Shown piece by piece: positions 22,695-33,238 of a DNA stretch of 64,000 bases. The stretch lies in the NCBI GenBank assembly GCA_036245525.1, contig BTPG01000003.1, forward strand, positions 214,170,449 through 214,234,448. The letters run 5' to 3'. The notes under the pieces were generated by a model. It was given only the letters and a program-made list of their open reading frames with translations, was not told the DNA's origin and made no database searches. The DNA is from Semisulcospira habei (lineage: Eukaryota; Mollusca; Gastropoda; Semisulcospiridae). How positions within the stretch are numbered: the first letter of the stretch is position 1; each line of letters opens with the position of its first letter. A program made the translations under genes and the position numbers.

Positions 22695-23129
22695 TTAGCA
22701 ACGTGTGCCTCATCTGCATGGACATCTTGTAATGCATGTTTCTTGTCCCATTTGTACTTTCCTTTAAATCTCTGCAACACGTGCACACCCGTTTCATCGG
22801 TAAGTGCTCTTTCCCCACCCCCAACGTCATGTTCCTTCTGCCTATCCACATTGTCATTGCCACCCCCTAATTCACCCCCTAACGCACACTGCACCTTGCT
22901 GTTACTTGCTTCACTGACACCTGCCCACCCTGAACCAGCCACTTTGAAATCTAACATATTTAACATATTCAATACAATACTGTCTGTGTCAAAGACCCCA
23001 GAGATTGATGGCGACACATTGTCTGAATCCTGTGCTCGAGCCAGGAACAAACTCCTCGTCATCACTATCCTTGTATTGCGATGCGCTTGCACTCTCAGTC
23101 TTAGGTCCATCCCAGGCTCCATTTGCCAA
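22690..23129 (-). pseudogene. Recombinase-like gene: acidic N-terminal exon with splice acceptor
   Basis: On the minus strand an acceptor (CTTTCCTTTTCCAG, ending 23130) precedes QLANGAWDGPKTES and an acidic KDSDDEEFVPGSS stretch. A frame break near 23000 leads to a polar Gly-rich segment and then KWDKKHALQDVHADEAHVAKIL at about 22760-22700. That runs up to the zinc-finger piece. The acceptor implies an intron-containing gene whose first exon lies further right (not found). At least one indel separates the frames, so it is decayed or carries sequence errors. Confidence 0.45.
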
Positions 23130-23364
23130 CTGGAAAAGGAAAGATAAAAAGAAAGCTGCATTAGGACAAAAGCAGCCCAATTTTGGTTTAAGGGGCCTTG
23201 CACAAGAATATAAAGAGTAATCCCGTGTATGACCGATTTACATATTATGTGTGACCTCGGTGACGAGGGCTGGCCTTTGCAGCAGCAAAATCCATGTTTT
23301 CTGAAAATGTAAGCAGTTTTCACACATCTGTCAACCCCGCGTGACCCTTTGAGAGAGGTCACTC

Positions 23365-23526
23365 AAATTGGTATGTTTACAAAGGTCTTGCCACAAAGTA
23401 TCCTTGGGCCAAGCTTGAAGAATGTGGCTTGAATAGTCTCCGAGAAAATGCTACTGTTAACGCTTACCATGGACGACGGACGGACGACCATTGGCCTAGA
23501 ACATAAACTCACTTTTGCATCGCTGT
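23365..23526 (+). repeat. Dispersed repeat, LINE 3'-end-like (GGACGACGGACG)
   Basis: The segment contains CCTTGGGCCAAGCTTG, CATGGACGACGGACGGACG and CCATTGGCCTAGAACATAAAC. I recall this arrangement as a widespread mollusc LINE 3' region, but cannot confirm the family from the sequence alone. Confidence 0.4.
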
Positions 23527-23536
23527 GCCACAATAA

Positions 23537-23663
23537 CAACTCGAGATGTCAGACTTGCTTGCCACCGCCCAAAATAGAACTCAGTGGAGAGCACTGTCTG
23601 TTGCTGCTGCCTTTCAGTCCCCCCAACGCCCAGTTCGGGCAAGGGACTGATGATGATGATGAT
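23537..23663 (+). mobile_element. 5'-truncated RTE LINE copy (127 bp) with 10-bp TSD
   Basis: It is almost identical to the last ~105 bp of the intact RTE ORF at 14631-17696 plus its (TGA)n tail. It encodes the same C-terminal LLATAQNRTQWRALS and ends at the same stop. It is flanked by the direct repeat GCCACAATAA (23527-23536 and 23664-23673). This is a typical dead-on-arrival LINE insertion made by the same family. Confidence 0.9.
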
Positions 23664-23834
23664 GCCACAATAAATGGCTTTTGATATGTCTGTTATTATG
23701 ATTAATAATGGAATATATGTACTGTAAAAAAAAACCTAAAGCACTTATAGGAATCCCATCACCGAGAGTCAGAGATGGATGATTGAGAGGATGCGAGTCA
23801 GTAATGTGTGTACACGTTTGTGTGAAATGGCAGC

Positions 23835-23934
<100 letters not shown>

Positions 23935-24324
23935 CTGAAAACATGCTGAGAGTTTGTTGACGTGCTTAGCTTACCAGTTCTGTGTGTCACACATGGCAAT
24001 GCACGCACAGTCACTATGATCATATCAACTAGGGTTTCTCTGGATACTGTGGCAGGTCCATTGCGCGATTTGGTATTTTGAACACAACGCGAGGCAAACA
24101 CACATTTGTGAGTGCGCATGCGAGACCAGTGTAAAAGACAAGATATATTAAGTAGTTGAATTACACTCCACAGCAATCTCCAGCCCTTCCCTCAACCGAA
24201 AAAGGGATACGGACTGAAAAACTAAAACTTGCGCTTGTACGTTAGATGGGCAGTCCACTGTGTCTGACCATCTAATAACAAGAAAGCCAGGCTAGAGGCT
24301 AACTAGTCAGTCCGGTTACAGTAG

Positions 24325-24600
<276 letters not shown>

Positions 24601-24639
24601 AGTGCATCCACGGTAATCCCTAGTGATCTATCCGCTGAC

Positions 24640-25314
24640 ATGTTTAATAATCACTTCCTGTCTGTTGCTGAAGTTTTCTCAACACAAGGAAATGTCAATG
24701 ATAAGTGTTTCGATATTTTAATTAACTACTGCAATCAGAAGACTGTGACTCCTTTTAGCATTCCATCGATTGCAATACATGAAGTAGGTAAATTCATAAG
24801 TAGTCTCGCGAACAAGAAGTCATCAGGCCCTGATGACATAAATCCTAAAGTTCTGAAACTATCCCTACCTTACACTGTTGAATCGCTGACATACATCTAC
24901 AACCTATGTCTCCATCAGTGTGTATTTCCTACACAGCTTAAACTTGCAAAAGTAATTCCACTACCGAAATCTAAGGACAGGGGAAATCTGAATAATTATA
25001 GACCGATTTCGTTACTGTCCGTGTTAAGCAAACCTCTCGAGCGACATGTACACAAACATTTGTCTCATTATTTAGAGACAAATAATATGCTTCATCCCTT
25101 CCAGTCTGGGTTTCGTCCGAAGTATTCCTGTCATACAGCGCTAAGCAGACTTGCAGATAAGTGGTTATCTAACGTAAACAATTCGCAACTAACGGGTGTT
25201 ATTTACCTTGACTTTAAGAAGGCGTTTGACCTGGTTAACCACGACACTCTGATAAGCAAACTTAGTCATTATTTAAAAAACGTCTCAGCAGTTTCTTCTT
25301 TAGTTCATATCTAA
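24640..25314 (+). pseudogene. CR1-like RT, N-terminal half (copy A)
   Basis: About 225 residues. FISSLANKKSSGPDDINPKV (fingers) comes first, then KVIPLPKSKDRGNLNNYRPI (nucleotide-binding region), FQSGFRPKYSCHTAL and the first catalytic Asp box VIYLDFKKAFDLVNHD. The frame ends at 25314, inside the RT palm, where matching sequence shifts to the next piece. It therefore cannot make a functional enzyme. Confidence 0.85.
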
Positions 25315-25358
25315 AGGGGTGAAAGCAAAAGGTTGTAGTTAATGGATCACACTCTGAA

Positions 25359-26096
25359 GTGAAGGAGGTTAAGTTTGGAGTACCTCAAGGGTCAGTGTTA
25401 GGCACTCTTCTATTTTGTTTATACATCAACGATCTGCCTCTTCACCTAACGTCAGAATCTATCGAATGTGACTTGTTTGCTGACGATACGTCAATCCACA
25501 CGGCAAATAAAAACCTTAATGTGTTTGCAGATGACTTACAACAGAGCCTTGATGAGGTGTCCGCTTGGTGTGAACGTAACTCGATGAGTATCCATCCAGC
25601 AAAAACTAAGTCAGTGGTAATTGCGACACGCCAAAAACACCAATTAAGCCCCCTTTCACTTGATTTGTCCTTCGAAGGCAATTCTATTGAGCAAGTGTCT
25701 GAACACCGCCTCCTTGGAATTATCATAGATGATCAGCTCAAATGGCAGGCACACACACATAAAGTGTGTAAAACTGTTTCAAGGAACATTTTCATGCTGT
25801 CCAAACTGAAGCACTTCACTGACTTTGAAAGCAGAAAATTATTTTATTATGCACATATTCAGTCCCACATTAATTATGCTTCGACGGTGTGGGATGGCTG
25901 CAGAGATGTACATTTAAAAAGACTGAACTCCTTACACAGAAGAGCAGCGAAATTAATTTTACCTGATCCTACTTTGACAACGGATGATAAGATTTACAAA
26001 GCGGGACTTCTTTCTCTCAAAAAGCAGTTTGCATTCAACAAAGGTGTTCTCCTTTTTAAGATTCGGAATGACAACACTCCGGAATATCTAACTTAG
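25359..26096 (+). pseudogene. CR1-like RT, C-terminal half (copy A)
   Basis: It starts at KFGVPQGSVLGTLLFCLYIN and has the catalytic FADDTSIHT box (about residue 42). HRLLGIIIDDQLKWQAH, YASTVWDGCRDVHLKRLNSL and HRRAAKLILPD follow, giving the thumb and C-terminal domain. A stop at 26094-26096 comes slightly early: matching sequence continues in frame to about 26288, where the natural stop lies (SLAFSGATLWN visible). One stop and one frameshift thus inactivate this copy. Confidence 0.85.
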
Positions 26097-26586
26097 CTGC
26101 TAGTCCGGTCACAGTCCCGCTATGGCGATACAAAAAGCCTACCCAAAACGAGAATAGACTTATTTAAAACCAGTCTAGCATTCTCGGGGGCGACTTTGTG
26201 GAATTTGCTTCCATCCCACACGAAGACCACGCCAACGGTATCATGTTTCAAGAAAAGTATTTTTGAACATTTATCTTCGCAGCCATAACTATCTTCAAGC
26301 TTTGCTTTCTATACGTAGATATAATTGTTAGTAATGTAACCATTCTACTGCTGTGTATGTATAGTGCTGCTGTATAGTATGTGTTGTTGCTTTTTTTTTT
26401 CCCCCTTACCATTGCTCCAACTCCCCCAACACACCGTAGGCGTTCGTCCTATACATGTATTAATGTAATGTAATTGTTGTGTTGTAGCAACGGCAGATTT
26501 GAAAAATGGCATTGCCTCTGGCATTGTTAATATCTTTACCGTTGTAAAATAAAGATTCATTGATTCATTAATTCATTGATTCATTG

Positions 26587-26755
<169 letters not shown>

Positions 26756-26765
26756 GGAATGACTG

Positions 26766-27410
26766 ATGGATCCACAGGTGGTGAAATTAGCGACTGAACA
26801 AGTGGGCCTCGCGTCCGCTGATAGGATTAACGTCGTAGCATTGCCCTCTGGCCTTTCACTTTGCCCAGCCAATATTGTATCACCCCTATCCCTATCCCTT
26901 TTGCAACAACAGCTATCGGATGCCACGGCCTGTATCCGAGATCTGAAGACAGAGCTGCAGACTGTTACATCTGAATTAGCCACTGTCAAGCAACAGTACG
27001 CAGCCCTTATTAACCGCCAGGATAGGTTTGACAGCGACATAAAGGACAATGCAGCAAAATTCAAACATGATGTCCAAGCTACTGACCTGTGTCTACAAGA
27101 GCACGAAAACTCAACAGCTAGTGCTGTTGAGAAACTGAGTCATGAACACAAAGCCTTGCCCACGCAGGTGACAAAACTTGCACTTAGCAAGGAGACGCAG
27201 GGTGCTACACTTCGGGAGCTGAGAAAGCAGGTGGAATCATTATCAACATCACTCCACTCTAAAATCTCACTATCTGTCCAACACTGCCCTGAGGCAAAGA
27301 ACCACCCACCACAATCCCCTTCCATACCCCGCTCTGGTACCAGCGACCTCGGCAGTGTGCAACACTCACCTGCAACTGCTAAAACAACCAAGGCCCTGCA
27401 GCATGAGTGA
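26766..27410 (+). CDS. LINE ORF1 N-terminal coiled-coil protein (copy B)
   Basis: A 214-codon frame starting with ATG 14 bp after the (TC)n tract. Residues 40-160 have heptad-like spacing of hydrophobic residues (LQQQLSDATACIRDLKTEL, then LRELRKQVESLSTSLHSKI), so a coiled coil is likely. Coiled coils in LINE ORF1 proteins drive trimer or multimer formation for RNA binding. The region between its stop and the SGNH domain is readable in another frame with one internal stop. ORF1 was therefore probably a single protein joined to the 27593-28576 part. Confidence 0.65.
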   Translation: MDPQVVKLATEQVGLASADRINVVALPSGLSLCPANIVSPLSLSLLQQQLSDATACIRDLKTELQTVTSELATVKQQYAALINRQDRFDSDIKDNAAKFKHDVQATDLCLQEHENSTASAVEKLSHEHKALPTQVTKLALSKETQGATLRELRKQVESLSTSLHSKISLSVQHCPEAKNHPPQSPSIPRSGTSDLGSVQHSPATAKTTKALQHE

Positions 27411-27592
27411 CAGCCAGCGTGACCCTTGGTTCAGCCGTAACTGTCAAGACGCAAAATCGCTTTGCAGCCCTCTCCGACGACCACAGTGACCAAAGTACCG
27501 ATGGATAAACACCGTCCCAGGCCGCCGAGCAGACAGTCTTAAAAACGTCCTATACACCGCCACCAAAGACTCCATACGACCATCTATGTGCC

Positions 27593-28576
27593 ATGAACAT
27601 CAGACACCAGTCAAACGTCCTTCTGCTTGGTGACTCTATTATGAAGCGAGTGAGCGAGCGGAAGATGTCGTCCAAAGACTGTGTCGTACAAAACCTGGCG
27701 GTCGCTGGCCTCAGTGTTGAGGCTTTGAGCAAATGGCTCGCCACCCTCTCACCTTCTCAACACGTACGCCACGTTGTGTTTCACGTCGGGATTAACAGCT
27801 GTAGGGACACTCAGGGTCACGTTACAACTAACGCGTGGCTACAACTAATCCGCCTGGTGTCCGCCGGTTTTCCGCGCGCTACATTACAGGCCTCTTCCAT
27901 CGTCCCTCCTTTTAGCAGTCACCACGCCCTATCACGACCTGCGTGCATGTCAAACGCCAACCTGAAACAGGCCTGTCAACAAACGCGTGTACAGTTTGTT
28001 GACCACACTTCCAGCTTCCTGACCAAGAACGGCGCCCCCAAGCAGGTCTTGTATAGACGCGATAACACAATGACCCACCCGAGTGACGAGGGCATTAAGC
28101 TGATTGCCCTTAGGATCCGTTACGGTGACCCTCCCCATGCCCCCTACCACCAGCTGAGAAATGCCGGGGAGCCCGGCCAAGGGGACGGGCCTAATCCAGC
28201 CATCAGCCGAAACGGTTCACGTGGCGATAGCAGACGGCTCAGCAACCCGTCTTTGGTGTCTGCCGCCTTGAGCCAGCAGAGGCCGCCCGTCACTCGCCAC
28301 ACGCCCACCAATCAGCCTAACCAACCACCACCCGAGAGCGTGTCAGGTTCACATCCCGGCGGCGTACAGCAGGGCCGTATCAACGCGACTCCCCGGTTCC
28401 AGACCACCGACTTCCCGCCGCTGCAGCCGTCAGGGACAGGACCCATTGTCCCACCAGCGGCGGAATCACACACGAACGCCTGGGGCGCGAAACAAGCGGC
28501 TGGAGCCATATTTTTGGACCAACCACAAATCCAAGCACTAAAGCTGCTCGCGCAGTTTTTACAATCACTGTCGTAA
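27593..28576 (+). CDS. LINE ORF1 SGNH/GDSL-type esterase domain (copy B)
   Basis: Residues 10-180 show an SGNH hydrolase pattern. NVLLLGDSIMKRV carries the nucleophile Ser block, FHVGINSCRDT the Asn block, and NTMTHPSDEG the C-terminal Asp-x-x-His block. The rest (180-327) is a low-complexity Pro/Gln/Ser-rich tail ending in a short helix (ALKLLAQFLQSLS). Family knowledge: several CR1-clade LINEs carry an esterase in ORF1, of debated role (possibly lipid or membrane interaction). The first part is continuous by similarity with the coiled-coil frame upstream, interrupted by a frameshift and a stop around 27410-27590. Confidence 0.8.
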   Translation: MNIRHQSNVLLLGDSIMKRVSERKMSSKDCVVQNLAVAGLSVEALSKWLATLSPSQHVRHVVFHVGINSCRDTQGHVTTNAWLQLIRLVSAGFPRATLQASSIVPPFSSHHALSRPACMSNANLKQACQQTRVQFVDHTSSFLTKNGAPKQVLYRRDNTMTHPSDEGIKLIALRIRYGDPPHAPYHQLRNAGEPGQGDGPNPAISRNGSRGDSRRLSNPSLVSAALSQQRPPVTRHTPTNQPNQPPPESVSGSHPGGVQQGRINATPRFQTTDFPPLQPSGTGPIVPPAAESHTNAWGAKQAAGAIFLDQPQIQALKLLAQFLQSLS

Positions 28577-28854
28577 TCGGCGTCCCACAATCCCTGTCAC
28601 ATTCAGTTCCCACTGAACGAATCTTCTGCATTTATTGTAAGTTGTGAACTACATACAAATGGCGGACGAAGGGTGATCCATGACAGCGTGGGTGTTCCGC
28701 CTTGTCAGCTATGCACCTTTGCATGGCTCGCCAGGTGCGGCACCTTTGTCGGCATGGTCATCTATCCGTCCGCACATTGAACTGAACATGACAGGAGTCG
28801 TGCATACACGGACGCATGAGTCAGTGCGGGTGTGTGTGTGCGTGTTTGTGTGCG

Positions 28855-28855
<1 letters not shown>

Positions 28856-28921
<66 letters not shown>
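28856..28921. repeat. (GT)n microsatellite
   Basis: About 32 GT units inside the spacer of LINE copy B. Confidence 0.97.
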
Positions 28922-29381
28922 TGTTAGGTGTCATCAATCAGACTCGTCTTGAAACACTGACTTTTTTTTAGTTTGTTCTCTTTGCTGATCTGACGTTAAG
29001 CCACAAGAGTGGCCGCGTACCCAGCTAACTCTACACTCACCTACACACGAGAAGAGACATGTTTACAGCACAGCAATACATTTATTTCTGTGCTGTTCTT
29101 ACTCGTTAAGGGTTTAAACTGAGTGAACTTGTACTGCATATATCTTATGTTGATCTGCTCGTGACTTAAACAGATGATATTAATCATTTCATCTCTGCAT
29201 GTTTGGTCAAATACCATCATAGCAGTGCACGTGTGAGACGTGTGTTTACGGGACCTCGTATCTTATAATCGACTCGAACTCCTTACTACATGCAGCGCAC
29301 TTTTGTCTTGTGTCGACTTACTTTCTATTGCTCATGTGACTGTCTATATAGACTATAGATTTTACGGGAAAAGTCAACTTA

Positions 29382-29432
29382 CTTTTATTATTATTATTAT
29401 TATTATTATTATCATTATTATTATTATTATTA
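29382..29432. repeat. (TTA)n microsatellite
   Basis: About 17 TTA units with one ATC variant, inside the spacer of LINE copy B. Confidence 0.95.
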
Positions 29433-29753
29433 TATTTTTCTTTCTTCCCGTTAAAGCATATCTGAGCAAGTCAGATCAGTGAATATTGGCGAGTGCTCGT
29501 TACATTTTTCCAGCCTCACAAATGTTCTCTTCTTTGTCTTGGATAACGTAAACGCCTTGTCTAAATAACGTACTCCCCCTCCGCCCCTTTTCCCCTCTCT
29601 TTTCTGTTTAAATTTCGCTTTTTCCGTGAAGTTTGCTGTTTGTTTGCCTTACATTTGTTACTTTTATTACTCGCATACTACTTTTTGTTCCTGTACTCTA
29701 CTTCCCCTTAGTTCCATTACTTATTTTTAACGCCAAAATTACCATACAAGATA

Positions 29754-30314
29754 ATGTGCAAAAAAGGCCAAAATTTTCGAATCGGACATTTAAATGTATA
29801 TCACCTGGCGAACAAAGTGCCGGACGTTTGCGTTTATGTTAATTCACCTAGTTACTTTCATCTCTTTGGTATAACCGAGACACGCCTTGCCTCTAACATC
29901 AGTGATGAGGCCATCGCCATTCCGAATTACTCCATTCTTAGGCGAGATCCGTCAGTCCAGGGTGAGACAGGTGTAGCGGTCTACATCCACAACTCAGTTA
30001 AACACATAACCCGCAGGCGCCGAGACTTAGAAACTAGCAGTGTTGAATGTATTTGGATAGAGATTAGGCAATCTAAATCCCCTCCTTTACTTGTTGGGTT
30101 TCTTTACAGAAATCCTGCGGCCACTTTTGAGTGGTATGACAACTTTGTACACTTGATTGATAAAACAGATATTCATAAAAGCGAACTTCTCCTTCTAGGG
30201 GATTTTCACATTGACACTCTTAAACCTCACCCATCATGGGAGTGTACCACTACCTTAGTCGGCCTTCAACAAATGGTAACACTAGTGTTACGCCATCATC
30301 AGCCACTGTTATAG
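29754..30314 (+). pseudogene. LINE endonuclease, first part (copy B)
   Basis: APE-type endonuclease fold. FRIGHLNVYHLANKVPD (first strand, Asn), FGITETRLASNISDEA (metal-binding Glu), GVAVYIHNSVKH and VGFLYRNPAATFEWY come in turn. LLLGDFHIDT is the equivalent of the GDFN box, with His in place of Asn. Similarity moves to another frame near 30235, so the last ~25 residues of this frame are out of register. The upstream ATG at 29754 is a reasonable ORF2 start. Confidence 0.8.
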
Positions 30315-30781
30315 ACCATATTTATACAAATAAACCGCTGGCAATTAGCAACGTTCACGTTGGTAGTCTTAGCGTAAGTGACCACTATCCGGTAAGCTGC
30401 ACGTGGCTGTCCAAGCTTCCAAGACTAAAAAAGCAAGGACATACGTGCATAACATACAGATCATTTAAAAAGTTCAATAAAAATACCTTTCTGTCTGATC
30501 TAGCTTCTGCAGAATTTACTGAAGTGTACAATGAAACCGACCCAAATAAAGCACTAGATACGTGGTATTACATCTTTCTCAGAGTGCTAGATAAACACGC
30601 GCCCTTGAGACAACAAAGAGTTAAATACGCCACTTTACCACCACGGCTGACTGCGGATCTTATCGAGGCCATGGAGCACAGGGACGAGCTGAGAAGAGAT
30701 AAGCTCTTCACCGATTACAAGAAAGAACGTAATAGAATAAAATCCATGGTTCTGAAGGCAAAGAAATTACTTTTTCGATAA
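30236..30781 (+). pseudogene. LINE endonuclease end and linker (copy B)
   Basis: The continuing endonuclease: ATVIDHIYTNKP and LSVSDHYPVSC carry the C-terminal Asp-His of the active site. A linker with HAPLRQQRVKYATLPPRLTADL follows, a motif typical for the zone between endonuclease and RT. The frame ends at 30779-30781. Matching sequence continues in another frame with one stop (about 31043) to the RT at 31068. Confidence 0.8.
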
Positions 30782-31067
30782 AGTTATTCACGAAAGTAAA
30801 GACTGTGCCACAATATGGCGTGCGATAAATTTAGTTACTAGAGGCACGAATAAAAGCACAACTCCTTTACCGCCGCATCTCACAGCAAACAGCTTCAACA
30901 GCCACTTCGTCTTCGTAGCAGAATCATTAATCCCGCCGGGAACTGAGTCGCATGACTATGTATGCCCGGACAACTTAGTCGATTTCTGCAAGCAGAGAAC
31001 TGCCGGCACAAAACCTTTCATCATACCCACTATAGCGGTCCATTAAGTTGGTAAATTAATTACATCC

Positions 31068-32564
31068 TTGGAAAATAAAAAATCATCAGGACTGGATGAG
31101 ATTAGTGCGAAAATATTCAAGATATCCCTCCCATACATTGTAGAGAGTATCACTTATATCTACAACCTCTGTATTAATTTTAATTGTTTTCCAGACGCAT
31201 TTAAAGACGCGAAAGTAATACCTCTACCTAAATCTAAAGATCTTAGTGAAATTGATAATTTTAGGCCCATATCACTTCTACCTGTTCTGTCCAAGCCCTT
31301 AGAACGGCATATTCACAAGCATCTATCTATATACCTGGAAAGCCGAAAATTAATCTATTCATTGCAGTCGGGCTTCAGATCAGACCACTCATGTCACACT
31401 GCGCTGATACGGATGATAGACACCTGGTTATCTTCCATCAACGACTCAAAACTTACAGGAGTCATGTTTCTAGATTTTCGTAAAGCCTTTGATCTAGTAA
31501 ACCACGAAATACTGATCAAGAAAGTATCCATGTACACCAACTACACGGCGTCGTTTCTCAAATCCTACCTCGAAGGTAGAAAACAAAAGGTATTACTAAA
31601 TGGCTCATACTCGAATCAATGTTTAGTGAAGCATGGCGTTCCACAGGGCTCTATTCTTGGTCCCCTTCTATTCTGCTTGTTCATAAATGATCTTCCTCTT
31701 GCGATAAAAAATGAAAGCGTTACCTCTGATATGTTTGCAGATGATGCTGCTGTACACACGCCAGATAAGGATATATCAAACATCAATTCACGACTGCAAA
31801 ACACACTGCAAGATATTGATGTATGGTGCAGTCATAATATTATGATTTTAAACCCGGTAAAAACGGACAGCATGGTAATTAGCACCCGCCAAAAACACCA
31901 GCTTGGCTCTCTCTCACTCAGTATGTCCCTCCAAGGCAAAACCACCAGAAAAGTTACTAACCATCGCCTGCTAGGAGTCATGGTGGACAACCAGCTTAGG
32001 TGGCAGCTACACATCAGTAACGTTTGTAAAATTGTCTCCAGAAATCTGTACATCTTAGCAAAACTTAAACACATTACTGATATGGAGACACATCAAGTGT
32101 TCTTCAATGACCATATTAGATCGCATATAGACTATGCTTCTACTGTGTGGGATGGTTCGAGAGATGTCAATTTGAAAAGATTGAACTCTCTACATCGGAG
32201 AGCTGCCAAACAAATACTCTCTGATCCCAGCTTAACTACTGACCAAAAATTGGCAGCTTTAAAAATTCTGCCCCTGAAAGATCATCTAATTTACAATAAG
32301 GGAATGGTTATGTTCAAGGCATTAAACGATAAGCTACCCCGATATATCACATCGCTATTTACCGTCCAGTCATCAACATACTCCAGATCAAGAAAATCCC
32401 TTATTGTGCCGCGACTTAGAATTGATCTCTATAAAACGAGTTTGACGTTCTCTGGCTCTAGTCTTTGGAATGCCTTGCATAGAAACGTCACGACATCAGC
32501 TACTTTCTCCTCGTTTAAAGTCAGTCTCATCACGTACTTATTTTTGTCAGCAGCATCCCCGTGA
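31068..32564 (+). CDS. LINE reverse transcriptase, complete domain (copy B)
   Basis: A 498-codon open frame spanning the complete RT and C-terminal region. KKSSGLDEISAKIFKISLP, KVIPLPKSKDLSEIDNFRPI and LQSGFRSDHSCHTAL come first. VMFLDFRKAFDLVNHE (first catalytic Asp), GVPQGSILGPLLFCLFIND and MFADDAAVHT (catalytic Asp pair) follow, then HRLLGVMVDNQLRW, YASTVWDGSRDVNLKRLNSL and the end block SLTFSGSSLWNAL. It reverse-transcribes element RNA. The domain is intact, though the frame is disconnected from its endonuclease by a stop and frameshift upstream. Confidence 0.9.
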   Translation: MENKKSSGLDEISAKIFKISLPYIVESITYIYNLCINFNCFPDAFKDAKVIPLPKSKDLSEIDNFRPISLLPVLSKPLERHIHKHLSIYLESRKLIYSLQSGFRSDHSCHTALIRMIDTWLSSINDSKLTGVMFLDFRKAFDLVNHEILIKKVSMYTNYTASFLKSYLEGRKQKVLLNGSYSNQCLVKHGVPQGSILGPLLFCLFINDLPLAIKNESVTSDMFADDAAVHTPDKDISNINSRLQNTLQDIDVWCSHNIMILNPVKTDSMVISTRQKHQLGSLSLSMSLQGKTTRKVTNHRLLGVMVDNQLRWQLHISNVCKIVSRNLYILAKLKHITDMETHQVFFNDHIRSHIDYASTVWDGSRDVNLKRLNSLHRRAAKQILSDPSLTTDQKLAALKILPLKDHLIYNKGMVMFKALNDKLPRYITSLFTVQSSTYSRSRKSLIVPRLRIDLYKTSLTFSGSSLWNALHRNVTTSATFSSFKVSLITYLFLSAASP

Positions 32565-32903
32565 CTGTGCACATATTGAAAAGTGCTATTTCTCATTAGA
32601 TCATTAATTGCGCGTACCACAGGTTTCGACTGATGACTCATATTTATTCGGTACAGCTTGTGTTTAGCTTAAGCCGCGTAAGCGTGTGTGTACACGTGTG
32701 TGCGTGTGCGTTGTGCGTGTGCGCTTTGACGTGTATATCAGAGATAGAGAGTGGCGTGCTCAAATGTGCATGCGTTATGTATGCGTATTAGGTGTGTATT
32801 GTGTAGTTGTGTGTATTATTATTATATTATTTTAATTAAACCTCACAACATGTCATTATGCCCGACCAATAAAGTTGGTAATTCCTATGTCACTTCCCTC
32901 CAA

Positions 32904-32937
<34 letters not shown>

Positions 32938-32938
32938 T
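32904..32938. repeat. (ATT)n microsatellite
   Basis: About 12 ATT units in the 3' region of copy B. Confidence 0.93.
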
Positions 32939-33116
32939 CATTCTTGGCTTGTGCTGTGTCATGTATTTTTTTTTTCCTTCTTAGTAGTAGAAAACAATTA
33001 GTACGATAGTAACTCTGTAATCAGTAGATTAGCAACGGCAAGTTCGAAAAATGGTTGTTATTACCAAAACTTTTACCGTTGTCAAATAAAGGATCATTGT
33101 CATTGTCATTGTCATT

Positions 33117-33127
33117 GTCTCTCTCTG

Positions 33128-33201
<74 letters not shown>

Positions 33202-33238
33202 TCTCTCTCTCTTCTCTCTCCCTCTCTCTCTCTGAGGG
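33117..33238. repeat. (TC)n tract 3
   Basis: About 120 bp of TC, slightly interrupted, directly after the (TCATTG)n tail of copy B. Confidence 0.97.

Larger units (their letters stand above)
28577..29753 (+). other. Spacer between ORF1 and ORF2 of copy B, with microsatellites
   Basis: No gene is seen. It contains GT repeats (28856-28921) and ATT repeats (29382-29432). The last 250 bp are T-rich and lead into the endonuclease frame. Confidence 0.6.

Noticed and set aside
22580..23362. Single 260-codon minus-strand gene
   Set aside because: The frame runs through the splice acceptor and its polypyrimidine tract at about 23130; only parts match the recombinase-like gene, in more than one frame.
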